From: Owenia fusiformis
Taxonomy: Eukaryota > Annelida > Polychaeta > Sabellida > Oweniidae
Direction of reading: 5' to 3'
Length of the DNA: 64,000 nucleotides
Assembly (NCBI GenBank): GCA_903813345.2
Contig: CAIIXF020000007.1
Span: forward strand, 24,723,564-24,787,563
The notes beneath the pieces were generated by a model, which was not told where the DNA came from, did no database searches, and saw nothing but the letters and a program-made list of their open reading frames with translations. Shown in pieces: positions 44,671-56,787 of this stretch (position 1 is the stretch's first letter; each line of letters begins with the position of its first letter). A program made the translations under genes and the position numbers.

Positions 44671-46469
44671 CAGACGGACACGACCAGCACAGGTTGACAC
44701 AAAGAAACTCTTAACATGTCAGTATTCTTTTTTCTGATCCAGTAAATGGAGAAACTGTGAAAACACCCTCACTGAACAAACTTTCACACATGCAAGAGAA
44801 AAGATCTAAGTTCTTTAGATTTGCTACAAACTCGAAGCTGATTCTATTTCATATGTTCAAAGGTCTGTAATATATTCCTTGAAAATTTCACAGTTCTGAC
44901 AAACATCTCATGCAGTATCTTACTAATCAGCATAGAACATCCCTGTTAAAATATACATCTGTCTTATCATGTGTACTGAAAGGCTTATGCTCACTTACAA
45001 TCTAAAACTAACAAAGATACCCCTAATGAATTAAAAAATTTGGCTATTTTTAAAAATCATGAAGAAACAAATTTTTACACAGTTACCAATTTGATATTGA
45101 TCTTTGACCTTATCACATTTCTGGTCCCCCACCCCCTGCCCCGGTTCCAAGTATCCATTTATTTGACAGAACATAACAATATGTTCAGGATGATGTTCTT
45201 TGTGGGGGCTTGGCTTATAGATATAGGATTCCTGATTGGGAAGTACACCTGGTGAAGACCTATCACTATCAGACATAGCTATGAGTGGCTCTGACCAATA
45301 TACAGTTCAACCCGTACAAGTATGTAAACATATTTAAATCTCTTATGAGCCGTCCCCAAAACGTATTGAAATTCCTGTCTGTTACAAATAACCTTACGAT
45401 GTGACCCCTATAAAAGTCACTTTGAGTGATATTTGATATAGGGAGTCGTTTGTGTCATAGAGGTATTCATCTTGAGTGTTTGTCTTAGAAACGTGCTGTA
45501 CATGACAAGTTTCACTGTAGAAAAATTAGTAGCAACCCCTTGGTTATTTTATTACACCGTTGGGTCTGTACAAACAGTAGGTTTATTGAAAGCAAACATG
45601 GAAGAGACTAAGAGACGTGAAAAAATATCACAAATGTATTTCCCATAAAATAAAGTCTACCACTGTGCAAGTATACTTTATATAGGATTGATGTTAAAGA
45701 CTAACCACAGCACATTGGTTAATAAGAGCCACTCAAGAGGTGCCAGGATTTTAAGTCCCATAAAGTTATTCTAAGGAATACTTCCTATGGAGACGAACTG
45801 TTCCTGTTTTATGAACCACAACTTTTACAGATAATTCTACCTTATCTCAAAGTTTATTTTATTTATTCTTTTAAAGAATAAGTTGTTTCTCCTTTGTCAT
45901 ATATATGAATTGTACTTTCAACCTCAACTCTATTAGTTCACAAATCCCTCCTTTCCTATGCTTTATCAATTTTTTGGCCACCCTTATTATCCATTTCCAC
46001 AACCAATTTCTCTAAATGTCTTGCTTAGTCCTTTCCTTTTCCCTATATTCTACAGTCCAACACAGCAAATATTACATTCATACAAGATGGGAACATAAAA
46101 CACCATTACCTACTGAGACAGACATATAGGTATGCTGTTTATTTTGCCAACTGTGTATGTGTAACCTCATTTTAAATACTGGAACAAGGAACAGTGCCAG
46201 AGTTTTTCAAATGATAACTCTGGTCATGTTGCAGACATTGTCGAATCAGAATTCACCTGGTTTTCAAATGCAGCCACAATGTGTGAAAAATGGCCATTGC
46301 TCAATCACTGGTATGATAAAATGGTTTCATTAATTTAGTAAATCAACACGAATCTATGTGATCAATCATTGTACCTTACAGCTATCTGGTATATACTTAT
46401 TAGGATACTTATTGCATCTCCATTTTGCGACAGAGAAATCTCTCTGTTTGAACAAAATATAGCAAGGGA
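44671..46469. other. No gene seen; C-rich stretch near 45125
   Basis: Short open frames at 45031-45276 lie opposite each other on both strands and have no recognisable domain. The rest is unassigned. Confidence 0.4.
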
Positions 46470-46518
46470 TAGTCTTGCACCAAGCCCTGTATTGATCCCT
46501 CTCCTCAGTACAAGACTA
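46470..46518. mobile_element. Possible very short family C copy
   Basis: TAGTCTTGCACCAAGCCC at the left and GTACAAGACTA at the right form an 11-base inverted pair. No target duplication is visible. Confidence 0.4.
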
Positions 46519-46554
46519 AACATAATGTAATATAAGAACTCTCTTAGAGTTATC

Positions 46555-46625
46555 AATGTACCACATACAGAATATAGAAGTGAAAGAAAAATCAAAAATG
46601 TCATTCAAGTTTTAGAGAGAAATTG
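46555..46625 (+). repeat. Family A fragment, plus orientation
   Basis: Only the distal part survives: GAAAGAAAAATCAAAAATG, then CATTCAAGTTTTAGAGAG and AAATTG. Confidence 0.6.
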
Positions 46626-47980
46626 TACACCCCTAGATGATAGCAAGACACCATTTTAAAAGGCTCTCTCTGCTTGATATGTCAATATGAATTAACTCTT
46701 GTCTGACAAATGAGGGAAACAAACACATGGTCTTGCCGACCTACCAGCCTCAGAACAAACAAACATCCCCAAATAAATGATCTAAATAGGCAATTACAAG
46801 TGATATCCTCTGTCAGATGGAATGTATTTATATGTGGCGTGTCATGACTCAGTTATCAACCAATCAACCATGAAGATTTATTAATTCCATGAACCACCAT
46901 GAACATATTCATAGGGTAGCTGCTTGACCTAGTTAGTTGATAGTTAATTTTGAGAGCACTTCAAGGTGATAAAACCAGGCAGTTCTGAAGAAGATAATGG
47001 GTGGTTTATCCCACATTTATCTCTTTATTCTCTATTTGATTCAGTAATCATGTCATCACCGCCTCTTTTCACAAGTTTTTATCAGATTGATGTAGAGCAG
47101 TGAAGCAACAAGCCATAGAGTGGGAACAGAAGTGAGAACAACTCCCAGGTGAAACATGAAACACAACATGGGGGCCCCCAAGGATTCCTGATGCCTCTAA
47201 CTATCTTTATTCGTATCTAACTATCTTTATTCCGTCTTCACGACATATGACCACGTGTGCAGCCTACCCTAAGTGAGTAAAGCTCAATAGAACACAATGC
47301 AGAAACCCCCAAAGATTCCAATACATATAATTACATTGAGTCATTAAATGAACAATACATAAGCAATTGTCGCGGAATGAACTCCCAAAACTAAACATGA
47401 AACAAAACAAAGACTGCAGAAGTTCCTCAATTATTCCCTGATGTAAGACCATTGTTTAAATTGATTGAAACATTGAACCATCAGTAATGATTATGATCAT
47501 GCAACGGCACCTTAACAAAAGGGTTCCGCGAATTGTTAAAAGAACATCAGGGGGTTCCTTACACCACATGATGACGCACAATTCTAAGTTGCCACCCACG
47601 GCCAGACAGGACCTTTTTTTAACTCTGTGAAAACATCAAGACAATGGGCTTCCATAGCTTCCCCATTCTCCTATCCAAAGTATAAGAGTATATGGGTTAC
47701 AACACCATCTTGATCCATCAATATATTTCTTGAATTTTTATGATTGAGGATCAAATCGGTTTTACATTATATAACAAAAGAATTCAAATGGTGAAAGAAA
47801 TACATATCAAAAAGTGTTCTCTCACAAAGCTACGGATAAGATAAGGCCACTATATTGCCCTTCAGAATAAATGCATCTCATCAAAAAACTACCTCACAGG
47901 ATAGACCAAGAGAACCTTCTTGTTGGATAATACTGGACCTCTCTCTGGGAGTTGCTTTTTATTAATGAACTGTGGTAATT
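46626..47980. other. No gene seen; two-copy tandem at 47195-47237
   Basis: TCTAACTATCTTTATTCGTA is followed by TCTAACTATCTTTATTCCGT. CCCCCAAGGATTCC (47175) and CCCCCAAAGATTCC (47306) may mark a larger old duplication. Confidence 0.4.
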
Positions 47981-48002
47981 CTAACTAAGGACTTCACCAG
48001 TT

Positions 48003-48167
48003 CCAGAGCAATAGCTGTCACCACCTAGTGTTGCTGACACAGTTGTCATGGTAACAACATCCATTATTGGCACTTTCACTGGGAAGATGAATGTCCTTTT
48101 CATCATTGGTACATCTATCACATTTGCATTCTTGAAAATATTGAATTTCTTCTGGATCCTACCAGTT
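48003..48167 (-). other. Weak candidate minus-strand exon
   Basis: On the minus strand a GATTGGTTAG acceptor-like site lies just upstream, at about 48180, and CTGGAACTG is followed by GTGAAGTC, a moderate donor. The open frame between is varied in composition and reads ...VPIMDVVTMTTVSATLGG... near its end. No domain is recognised, and the acceptor lacks a strong pyrimidine tract. Confidence 0.2.
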
Positions 48168-48224
48168 AATCTTGACATGCTAACCAATCAATTTGAAGAA
48201 TAGACTAACTTTTGAGGAACAACT

Positions 48225-48300
48225 AGAAAATTAAACTATATTCCTTAATTTCAATCCTTTCCACTCTAATTTTGCATTTTAAACATATCCTTCCACCAAG
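48225..48300 (-). repeat. Family A fragment, minus orientation
   Basis: TATATTCCTTAATTTCAATC and CTTTCCACTCTAATTTTGCA keep the family order. Confidence 0.5.
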
Positions 48301-48829
48301 ACAATTGGGCAGCTGCTTATGTAAGAATGTACATTGGTTTCCACACTATGTTAGAATGCTTCATATATTCATGTATGGTCCCAGACAGGAAAGACAAGAC
48401 ATGGGACACCTGGGTTAAATGTGTCAATGTCACTAGATTTATCTGTCAACTATCAACCTATCTAATATTCTGGTAAATGTTTCAGCATCATTATCCCCCT
48501 CTGTTTAAAATCAACCATTAGGAAGAATATTACTAAGGAATCTACATTTCGACTTTTGAGGATTTCCATATGTAGCATAAATATATGTCCATATCTTTCT
48601 ACATCAATATTCAGATTTTGTTCTCAGTTCGAAAGTTTATCAACCAGCAAAATATTACTTTCATGAGTGTCATTGTTCAGTATCTTTGAATGACCTTAAT
48701 AAATTGTGATATTTATATGTACTTGTACGCATATATTAACTACTCAGAATCTGACATGGCAAAGTTTTTCTAAGATAAGGTCCTATCTGGATGTCTAAAC
48801 AAACCTATAGAGTTGGCCATAGGGTTCAT
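48301..48829. other. No gene seen
   Basis: Unassigned AT-rich sequence. Confidence 0.35.
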
Positions 48830-48965
48830 ATCTTTAAATGCAAAATAATGTGGAATCAAATAGACTTAATGGACACAAAAACTTCAAAGGTGAGAAGCAA
48901 ACACGCCATATTATACGGAAATATAAAAATATCAGACATTTCATTCATATTTAAGAAAGAGAATG
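48830..48965 (+). repeat. Family A module, plus orientation, degenerate
   Basis: ATGCAAAATAATGTGGAATC, ATATTATACGGAAATATAAA and TTCATTCATATTTAAGAAAG keep the family order. A 125-codon open frame (48791-49168) passes through this repeat and is not a credible gene. Confidence 0.55.
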
Positions 48966-50409
48966 AGAGAAATGTTTGTGATCTCAATGAAATTGTTTGG
49001 GTAGGGAGCCCTGAGCTTGTTTATAGACTTGACAACATCAGAGACAAAAATCTACTGAACATGCTATTTATCAAAACAAGTCAACAAAGTATAACAGTTC
49101 TGTTCTCCAAGCTATTTTTCTTTTACATAATAAGGATATTGTCTAATTTATCAACTTCTAAGAGCTAAAGCATCTTGGAGATCTTGATTCCTAACTTCCT
49201 AAATGCTACCATTAATCATAGGCATGACTTTCTTGAGAATGTTGCACTGATTGGAATTGAGTTTGTTGTACTAATCGAGGTTGTTATTAGGTATTACATT
49301 CACAGAGGTGATTATATCTGGTGCAGGTTTAAGTGCTGAAACGGGGTTAACATCAGTGCCTTTGTTTATATGCTGGGGATTACCTTGGCTGTTTACATCA
49401 TCACTATTAACTTAATCAACAATGAGGCCAAACTAGGCACCAACATTCTAGACAGCTTCAACATAATCCAAATCCTCTATTAATATAGCATACATTATAT
49501 GTGCATAGTATATCGTCAGACCATTCACACACAAAGTAATTGAGACTTTTAGGCAGTAGTCGGACTGACGACCTGGGACTTTCAAAGATTGAAAGGTCCA
49601 ATTCAATAGTTTTACATTCATTTTCTCTGCATGAGTGTAAGATTAATTAAATTTTATTTCTTCCATTGCTACAATTTCAATTTATTTTTAAAATATGTGG
49701 TGATTACATTCCTTATCAATTCCAATCTTTTCTTGAATGCTCCCAGGTAAAACCCATGAATGGATTATACTAAGATCTTTTAAACAGGTCTTTGGAAATA
49801 TATTACAGAGCTGCTAAAATCATTATGAAAACAATAGTAACTGAATTCCAATTCCCACAGTATGTAGGCATGCCTTCCAGTCTTTCTAGCCTAACAATAC
49901 AAATGTCAAACAAGACTTCAGACTCCTGTATGAATTCTTTATTGACAACCAGCATCTGTGTGTATATAACACCCATGACTTAACTCTAGTTAAATCATTC
50001 TAAAAACCTTTGAACTATTCTACCAATCATTGTATGATTGGCAGCAGAAAAATAAATTAATTAATGAATTACATAATGAAAATATTTACTTGGTGATAAT
50101 TCTTCTCAATACTATGAAAATTGTTATTTAGCCCCTTCATAACTGTCCTCTCATTTTTTCATATTTGTGTATGATTCCTTACTATTTCCTATTCAAAGGT
50201 ACAACAATAATGACTCCCTTGAAAACATCACCAGTTTATTTCACAGCAACATTAAATGTCTGAAATGACTGTAATTGTCTCAATGTTGTGCACTAGATTG
50301 AGATCCTGAAGTCCAGTGCACTGGTAGGTTTTATAGGGCACTTGAAAGCACTTGAAACAAGCTTTGATGTGTTCTTGCTGGTGATGCATTTGCAATATAT
50401 ATACTCTAA
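48966..50409. other. No gene seen; unassigned sequence
   Basis: The part near 49200-49450 is slightly less AT-rich and not recognised as a repeat, but shows no long frame. A CATTCAATAG-type A/T stretch follows. Confidence 0.35.
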
Positions 50410-50545
50410 GATCTTAATGGAGTCTTTGATTTTAGGGTTTCTATATAATTAGGAATGATACCTACATGGTGTTTACTTTATTCATTGCTTATTCCTCATT
50501 TTAGTCTTTGCTCCTTGTTTTCTACTTTAAAGCACGACAACTTCA
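50410..50545 (-). repeat. Family A module, minus orientation, degenerate
   Basis: It keeps TTTCTATATAATTAGGAATG, CTACATGGTGTTTACTTTAT and TTCATTGCTTATTCCTCATT. Confidence 0.6.
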
Positions 50546-50799
50546 GATTTTTCTGATGGGTTGTGCCACTTACTAACATATACTCCTGTCAACTCAAATA
50601 AGGTCATCTAAGTTAAAGTCAATCCATGTAAATTTTAACCATCTTGGGATAAGTTGAAGACAAAACAAGACAAATGTCAAAAGTTGGGACATGTTCGTGA
50701 ATGTATACAATCTATATGCATCTGTTCCCTGAGGTAATAAGAACAGTTGGTACATGGACATCATCCCTTCTCAGCATGGTGAGGAATTTCAGAACAAAG

Positions 50800-50890
50800 T
50801 TAACAGTGATGGAGTCAACACCCTAAATTAGATAGAAATTCCAAAATCCATAATTTGCATTTCATTCAAATTAGATAAAAAGCAATTAGA
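50800..50890 (+). repeat. Family A fragment, plus orientation
   Basis: GAGTCAACACCCTAAATTAG, ATAGAAATTCCAAAATCCAT and TTCATTCAAATTAGATAAAA match the distal half. With the minus copy at 50410 it would make a 480-base inverted pair. Confidence 0.6.
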
Positions 50891-51732
50891 AAAGATATTA
50901 GATCAGAGAATAGAACCCTGGATAACACCTTAATTGTTACAATGAATCAATCTCTGAGAAATTTATGTAATGAGAACACTGGAGAGTGAAATTCCTTAAA
51001 ACCACTAAAGGCTAAAGGAGAATAAACAAAGGTGTTGAAATAGACAAGAGCTAACCTTGAAAATGAGTTATCTGAGCATAAAATGGAACATAGAGAACCA
51101 AAAGCAATGAAGAATTCTGTTCAGATTAAAATACCATATGGTAATTCTGTTTATTGGTTATAAACCATATCATTAAATAGGAACATCTACATTCACGCTG
51201 AGTCTTCAGTATCTCAATACTGTCTGGCCCAACCACATCCTTGCATCCTTTATGAAGCTTGTATTGTGGGAGGTCATAGAGCATAAGGTTGAACCTATGC
51301 AATGTCTAATTCTACTTTGAATTCAATCAATTATAAAGTTCCCAATACTCGGGATAATATGAAGTGGAGAATTAGAGGTCTAGCTCAATATAAACTAAAG
51401 AGGGATTAGGATGTGGAAAGAGCACTCAAAGGTCCTAGATGGAGACTGTCAGGCAGAGGTATAATACGACGAGACATCAGTGTCAACTTGTCAAGTTACT
51501 ACAAGTACCCCCTCTCTTTCTCCCTACTTCTCCTATAAAGTAAACTGTGACAAATTTCCAGACGAACAATCATGTTTCTTATACATAAACTGGGTAGACC
51601 AAAAAACTGAAATAATTGTTGATATGTTCCATTGTAAGAAGATACCTATACCTGAAATATAAAACAAAAGTGTCATATGTGACACTATTGTCACAAATCT
51701 CAAGGTCTAAAATGTAAGTAAAAATATACCAT
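50891..51732. other. No gene seen
   Basis: The 60-codon frame at 51480-51662 has no splice context. Unassigned otherwise. Confidence 0.35.
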
Positions 51733-51735
51733 TAA

Positions 51736-51879
51736 TGCCTGGGTCACATTTGCTCCGATCGGCGCCCAGCCGATTGAGTGTTTTGCTCAATATTGTATTC
51801 AATTTTGAACAAAATACTCAATCGACCAGGCGCCGTTGTGAAAATCTAAGCAAATGTGACCAAGCAAGCAAAAAAGGCA
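51736..51879. mobile_element. Family F foldback MITE, Harbinger-like
   Basis: It begins TGCCTGGGTCACATTTGCTC, and its right half is the inverted counterpart, GCAAATGTGACCAAG, followed by an extra 12-base piece and GGCA. TAA borders both sides (51733-51735 and 51880-51882). The arms pair over about 55 bases, including GGCGCC segments and ATTGAGTGTTTTG with CAAAATACTCAAT. It shares both termini with the 1.6-kb element at 28598. Confidence 0.7.
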
Positions 51880-51882
51880 TAA

Positions 51883-52403
51883 GCTGGGCATACTTGAAAC
51901 AAAAAAGGTTAGTAGAAATCTTAAATTATACATACTAAAACCTCTTAAGGTATAGCTTTACAAATTGCATAGATAATACATGTATTGTTAAACTAAAGAT
52001 TTCTGATATTGTAACACTAGGGAATAATGAATCATAGATTTACAATTGTTTTAAATATACTTTCACAAATATTTTACAACTGTGCTAACGAGTAAATCTA
52101 CTTCTTTTGTTTTTTTAAAGTAAATCAATTCATCTGTACTAACACATAAACAATAGTTAGAATAAATGAGAGTTACGTTTAAATTGTGTTAGCATTCCTT
52201 ACTAATAGCCTAAAGTAGACATCCAAGCCAGAAAAATAAAATCTTATCCATTGATGATTTTCTGTACAGATGGTAATAAAAAAGAAGTTACCAATAAAGA
52301 ATACAAAAATTACATACTGAATTACATACACATAAAACAAAATTTACGTACTTTGTTCAAATTTTTCGACAGAATCAATGAGAACTATCATATTTACAGA
52401 GAA
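51883..52403. other. No gene seen
   Basis: AT-rich, unassigned. Confidence 0.35.
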
Positions 52404-52701
52404 CTATTCTGAGGGGGTTTGCAATATTCTGCAGCGAGCAAAAGAGAGTAATTTACGTTGAAAATTGTTGGAATGCTTAAATGATGAGCCCATTACACGT
52501 GAAGAATCTATGAACTTGATTAAAGAGTCAGACCTTGTTGTACCAGGGATCAGAACAATCTCATGCGTCTCTCTACTTAGTTCCAGACTTATTTCATTAG
52601 ATGTATTCTCCACGGTTAACCCCACAGGATTCATGCCTGAAGTCTTCTGTCTATTTTATACAGAATTTCATTGTATCATTGTTGCATCCATGTTTGTTTA
52701 A
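52404..52701. other. Overlapping open frames on both strands; possible unknown exon
   Basis: The minus-strand frame (52404-52634, continuing open a little upstream) has mixed, gene-like codon use and reads ...LTVENTSNEISLELSRE.... On the opposite strand the frame 52465-52701 is also open, reading ...ISLDVFSTVNPTGFMPEVF.... Possible minus acceptors are weak, such as GACTTCAG before 52636. GC is higher than in the flanks. I recognise no family and cannot choose the strand with confidence, though codon composition mildly favours minus. Confidence 0.3.
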
Positions 52702-52730
52702 ACTTTAACATCTCGGTCTAATGAAACAGA

Positions 52731-52815
52731 AAGGTATATCCTAGTACTGTATACTAAGTACAGTATTGTATACTAGTACAGTACTGTATAGCCGTTCAAT
52801 ATCGTATACAAGTAT
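52731..52815. repeat. Self-complementary cluster of TACTGTATA-type words
   Basis: AGTACTGTATACTAAGTACA, AGTATTGTATACTAGTACA and GTACTGTATAGC follow one another. The words are palindromic or mutually complementary, so the stretch can fold on itself. Confidence 0.6.
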
Positions 52816-52957
52816 TGAAAGTATACAAGATTCATCTACACACTTCAAAGAGTAGCACTGCTTTATACAAAGGTAGCTAAAGAAAGATGAGCAAACTGAC
52901 CCAATGGGTGAAACAAACTATATCCAAATTCCCAAACTCAACTATACTCCTTCAGTC

Positions 52958-53130
52958 CTATATATAACTTTTATATAACTTTTATTGACATCTTGTATCA
53001 TAACATGATTACATTAGTCATAACTATGAAAAAACTAAATATCTAAACTACAAATACTAACTAAGGCAAAAGTACAAAAATATATACGAGATATACAAAA
53101 ACCCAAAATACCTGTATGGATCAGGATGGG
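52958..53130 (-). mobile_element. LINE-like 3' end, second copy
   Basis: On the minus strand the terminus AATAAAAGTTATATAAAAGT, preceded by CATGTTATGATACAAGATG, matches 23392-23470 over roughly 75 bases. The inland part diverges, as expected for independent truncation. It lies 1.8 kb past the endonuclease fragment at 54961 and on the same strand, so both could belong to one decayed element. Confidence 0.6.
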
Positions 53131-53910
53131 TCTATAGACCATCATTTAGGTGGTCTATTGTTGTAATGTAAGCACATTTGGGCTATAGAATGAATATAGC
53201 ATTATCAATGGCCTTTAAATGCAGTTCATGATAGTGGAGGGCCCATGGTCAGACAATGTATTTCTACTTCAATAGTTTGATTCCGCCCTTTTAAAAGAAA
53301 GCTTCAACTGTAGTAGCCCAAGGACCTCAAAGTAGACAAGTTACTACGTACTTTACTGTAAAATCAGATTCTAAGAATGAAACACAAAATCTGGAAAATA
53401 AATTATCGAGAATATAAAATATGAACAATATATGAAAACAAACCAGAGGACAATTTCCACTGACTTTACAGATCATACAGTAAATCTAGTAAAGGTATCT
53501 AACAACAAGTAAATTGTAGTTACAATTCAGCATGTTTTACAGTACCAAACTTAGTTCTAAGGGTATAGATCATTAGTATGAACCGTTGGAGCAATATGAA
53601 GGATTCTAGCTGTTATTTTAATGACCAGTTGCTGCTCAGTGAAAACAGCACCTGGGGTCCTTTGCCTGACCTTATATTGTTTATTTGACACTGTTGTCCG
53701 ACCACAGATAGTTTCAACTCATAGCTCATCTGTATAGTTTAGAATATAAAGGATGTGACCTATCTGAAGTGTTTATTAAACCTTAAGAGAATCCAATATA
53801 TCAAAGACAAGTTGAATTTGTTTGAAACTTTTTGAGTTTTGAGTTTCAATCGAAGTCAATTGTAATTCACTGTAAAACAAATTTGACTAAAGCATGACAA
53901 TTCAAAACAT
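53131..53910. other. No gene seen; family B motif near 53291
   Basis: CCTTTTAAAAGAAAGCTTCA near 53289 is a copy of the family B subterminal motif. No ends are visible. Confidence 0.4.
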
Positions 53911-54080
53911 GGAAATTTAAAACCTGTCGAAGTAGAACACCATTGGTACCTCTAAAAAGTGTTTTACTTATACAGGTTCATTTAGCATTAATAAGTCAGT
54001 TGATCTTGGGCCTCTGAAAGTGTACTACTAACAGAGGTGTACCATTTCTAGAGGTGTTCCACTTTACAGGTTTCACTGTA
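53911..54080. mobile_element. Tc1/mariner-like MITE
   Basis: The right end on the minus strand reads TACAGTGAAACCTGTAAAGT then GGAACACC. The left end reads AAACCTGTCGAAGTAGAACA then CC, its diverged inverted partner. CAGTGAAACCT-type termini with a TA border are common in pogo/Tigger-like mariner relatives. The outer few bases at the left are degraded. Confidence 0.5.
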
Positions 54081-54514
54081 ATTTTAAGCACTGGAATTAT
54101 ACTTGAATATACAAAGGATTACATAAATGATAGATCAAATACAAATCACGGGAGTCTATTATTACTACTAACATATGATTGAGAAATGTAAGGCGATCAA
54201 ATACGTCTCCATTTCAGATCTTACCATCAATCTTTATACAGGGAATAAACACACAGGCACGTTCCATCTCAATAATTCAATATTGGTACACCAATATTCT
54301 GAAACTTATATCAGAAAATATTAATAAGCCAGTTTTTAAGTTTGTCCTTACTACTGATGATAATTGCAAATCAGAAAACACTATTTCAAAAATTACTCAA
54401 CCGATCAATGCTTTTTATCAGATATTCTATCAGGTATCTATGACAACAAGGTAAAATAAAGATCTCATAGGCTTTACCATGCGAACCATTTCCTCTTTGA
54501 TCTTGCTTATATTG
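54081..54514. other. No confirmed gene; open frame at 54179-54454
   Basis: A 91-codon plus frame begins in AT-rich DNA. TCTCCATTTCAG at about 54218 could be an acceptor, but no domain is recognised. Confidence 0.3.
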
Positions 54515-54660
54515 CACATTTTCTCAAGAAAATTTGTATGAACTATCCAATTTTTGGCATTATCATACAATTTGAGATATTTACTTCATGCCTGTTTGCT
54601 ATATTTCTTGCAAATTCCACTATATGTCACTCTAATTCTGATTGAAAACCTGACCCTGCA
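54515..54660 (-). repeat. Family A module, minus orientation, degenerate
   Basis: It keeps TCAAGAAAATTTGTATGAAC, ATCATACAATTTGAGATATT and TTTCTTGCAAATTCCACTAT. The position suggests insertion into the older LINE-like region. Confidence 0.6.
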
Positions 54661-54960
54661 TGTCATTTTTGTCGAGGTCTGTCATCAAACTCACAGTGTA
54701 ATATTGTTTGTGGAATGATTTATTGGCTGGACTATTTCATTGTTCTAAGAGCTTCTTATTAATAAGGTTGATCTTTAGATCAAACGGCATCACGCTTCCA
54801 TGTGAAGGAGCAGTATAATGAGATATCAACTACTGCAGTAAAACCATAGAGAAAAGTCATGACTTGAAAATATGGTATCCACATAAAGGAAGAACATATA
54901 TTAGCATAATGATCATTTTAAATATAATTTTTCATCTAAAGTGATCAAATTTTTGTTTGT

Positions 54961-55420
54961 TCAAAGTGATATTATGTTCTTTAGAAGATCAAGGAAATTT
55001 CCTGTAGGATCTAGCATTACAAGAACACATCTGGAATCATTACTGAGGCTAAACCCCAAGATGGAGAGAACTACGATTATGAACACCCCAGTGCCAGAGC
55101 TGACATGGCAATTGAGGTCACCCATAAAAACTAATCCCAACAATTTCCCAGCCTCATATTTCTACCAGACTTATAATCTCTAATTTCAATGGAAGCATGT
55201 CCAGTTCTTCACTATTTTTCAATATATCTACATTTTGAGCCTCCATGTTATTTCTTGTTATTTCCCTTGTTTCCACGTGAGAAATAGTATCACCATGGTG
55301 ATACTTCATCATTATGGGATATATCTTTTTCTCAACGTTTGGGGAGTTAAAACAAAGGAGATTCCAATCTTTTATCTGGTAAAATGGTTCATTAGGCGAC
55401 TTGGGTAGAATACTATGCAT
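54961..55420 (-). pseudogene. Decayed non-LTR retrotransposon endonuclease fragment
   Basis: The upstream minus frame (55154-55420) contains a W-N-L-L-x-F-N-S start, a KYHHGDTIS step and VETRE, which fit the first strands and catalytic E-T motif of the APE-type (EEP) endonuclease of LINEs. After a stop and a one-base shift, the next frame reads VFMGDLNCHV, the GDxN motif of the same domain, then LDPTGN, resembling the usual P-T-G step. The total is too short for a full domain (about 220 residues), so internal parts are deleted. No reverse transcriptase is recognised downstream. The assignment rests on motif order by eye. Confidence 0.5.
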
Positions 55421-56787
55421 CGATTTGCAATCACCCCGAGGGGTCTCAAGAGTTCAAAATAACCTTATGGTTCATTTTATTGAATATTTTGAGACTGAAA
55501 AAATGCATTTCCTCTTTAGGGAATACATGTACATATATTAAGGTTTAAGTGTAACTAATGATGTGGTATTTGCATTCACCCTGGAAGATTTCTAGGAGTC
55601 TATCTTGTAAATATCAAATATAAATCCAAATAAAAACAGATTATTGTCCAACATTTCCGAGTAATATTATGTGATTCAGCAAAGTTACAGAATTTTTTCA
55701 ATTTAAAGTCTCACAGAAAAAAAGATATCATTCTATACATAATTGAAATATAAAGAATTCTTTACAAGTAGACATTATAGTTTTGATCAACACATCAACT
55801 GATCATATGACAAACTGTTATAACTGTCATAATATCACATAACTGAAATTTCACAATCGTTAATATACAGCAGCAATATACATTAAAAAGCAAATCTTAC
55901 AAGGATAGAAAAGCACTGAAAGATGATTTATTAAGACATTCTACAAAGATTATTCCCAAGGAGGATTAGCTGCTACTGTAATAATAAACTTACTAATGAA
56001 TTCCCTACTTAAGCCTAATCACCCAAAAAACTTGATAAAACTATGGATAGGTTTAATCAAGAAACGTTGGTGGTAGGACGGCATTGTTTTAAAGTGTTAT
56101 ATTTGAGAAATGAATCATTAAAATATAATTTGGTTATCATCAAATCACATATCATTCGTCACATTTGCATATCATAGCAGTTACAGCTGCAAAATCACAG
56201 ATGTTGATATGCATAATTTTTACAGGAAGATAGATATACAGGCCAAGCCAAAGACCCAGGGAAACATTACCATTTAACCAAATAGATCATACGTCAAATC
56301 TATGCATGTCTTCGATATTCTGCATGCTTTGACCAAAGTGACATTTGTCAAACTGTCCAATCAAGATATTTGAAGCATCATTGAAATGGACATATAGAAT
56401 GTGAAGATGTTTGTGTTAATATCCCAAAAGGAGAAATAATAAGATAAAGCACAACTATCATATCACAAATCAATCATATTTGATAATTTCAAGTATAATG
56501 GCTTAACATGTGTATTATATATACCACCAAAACAACATTAAGAATGCAGAATGACAATGTACTGTATTTTGGACAGAGCCAACACCTAATTTCCAGAAAC
56601 GGCCATAACATGTACATGTTGCAACTATGCTGGGTATCACGTCCCAAAGATGTAGTCACATAACTTTGGGCCTTCTCATTAATAACCCAGAATGATAATT
56701 AAAATACATCAAATGTGTTTACCACATATACATACATGTACATACATATAGGATAACAAGTATATTATACACTTTAATAGGTTAGAG
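55421..56787. other. No gene seen; unassigned AT-rich sequence
   Basis: A short CATA/TACA-rich tract lies near 56725-56750. No exons are recognised. Confidence 0.4.

Noticed and set aside
48791-49168. 125-codon plus-strand open frame
   Set aside because: It runs through a degenerate family A copy.
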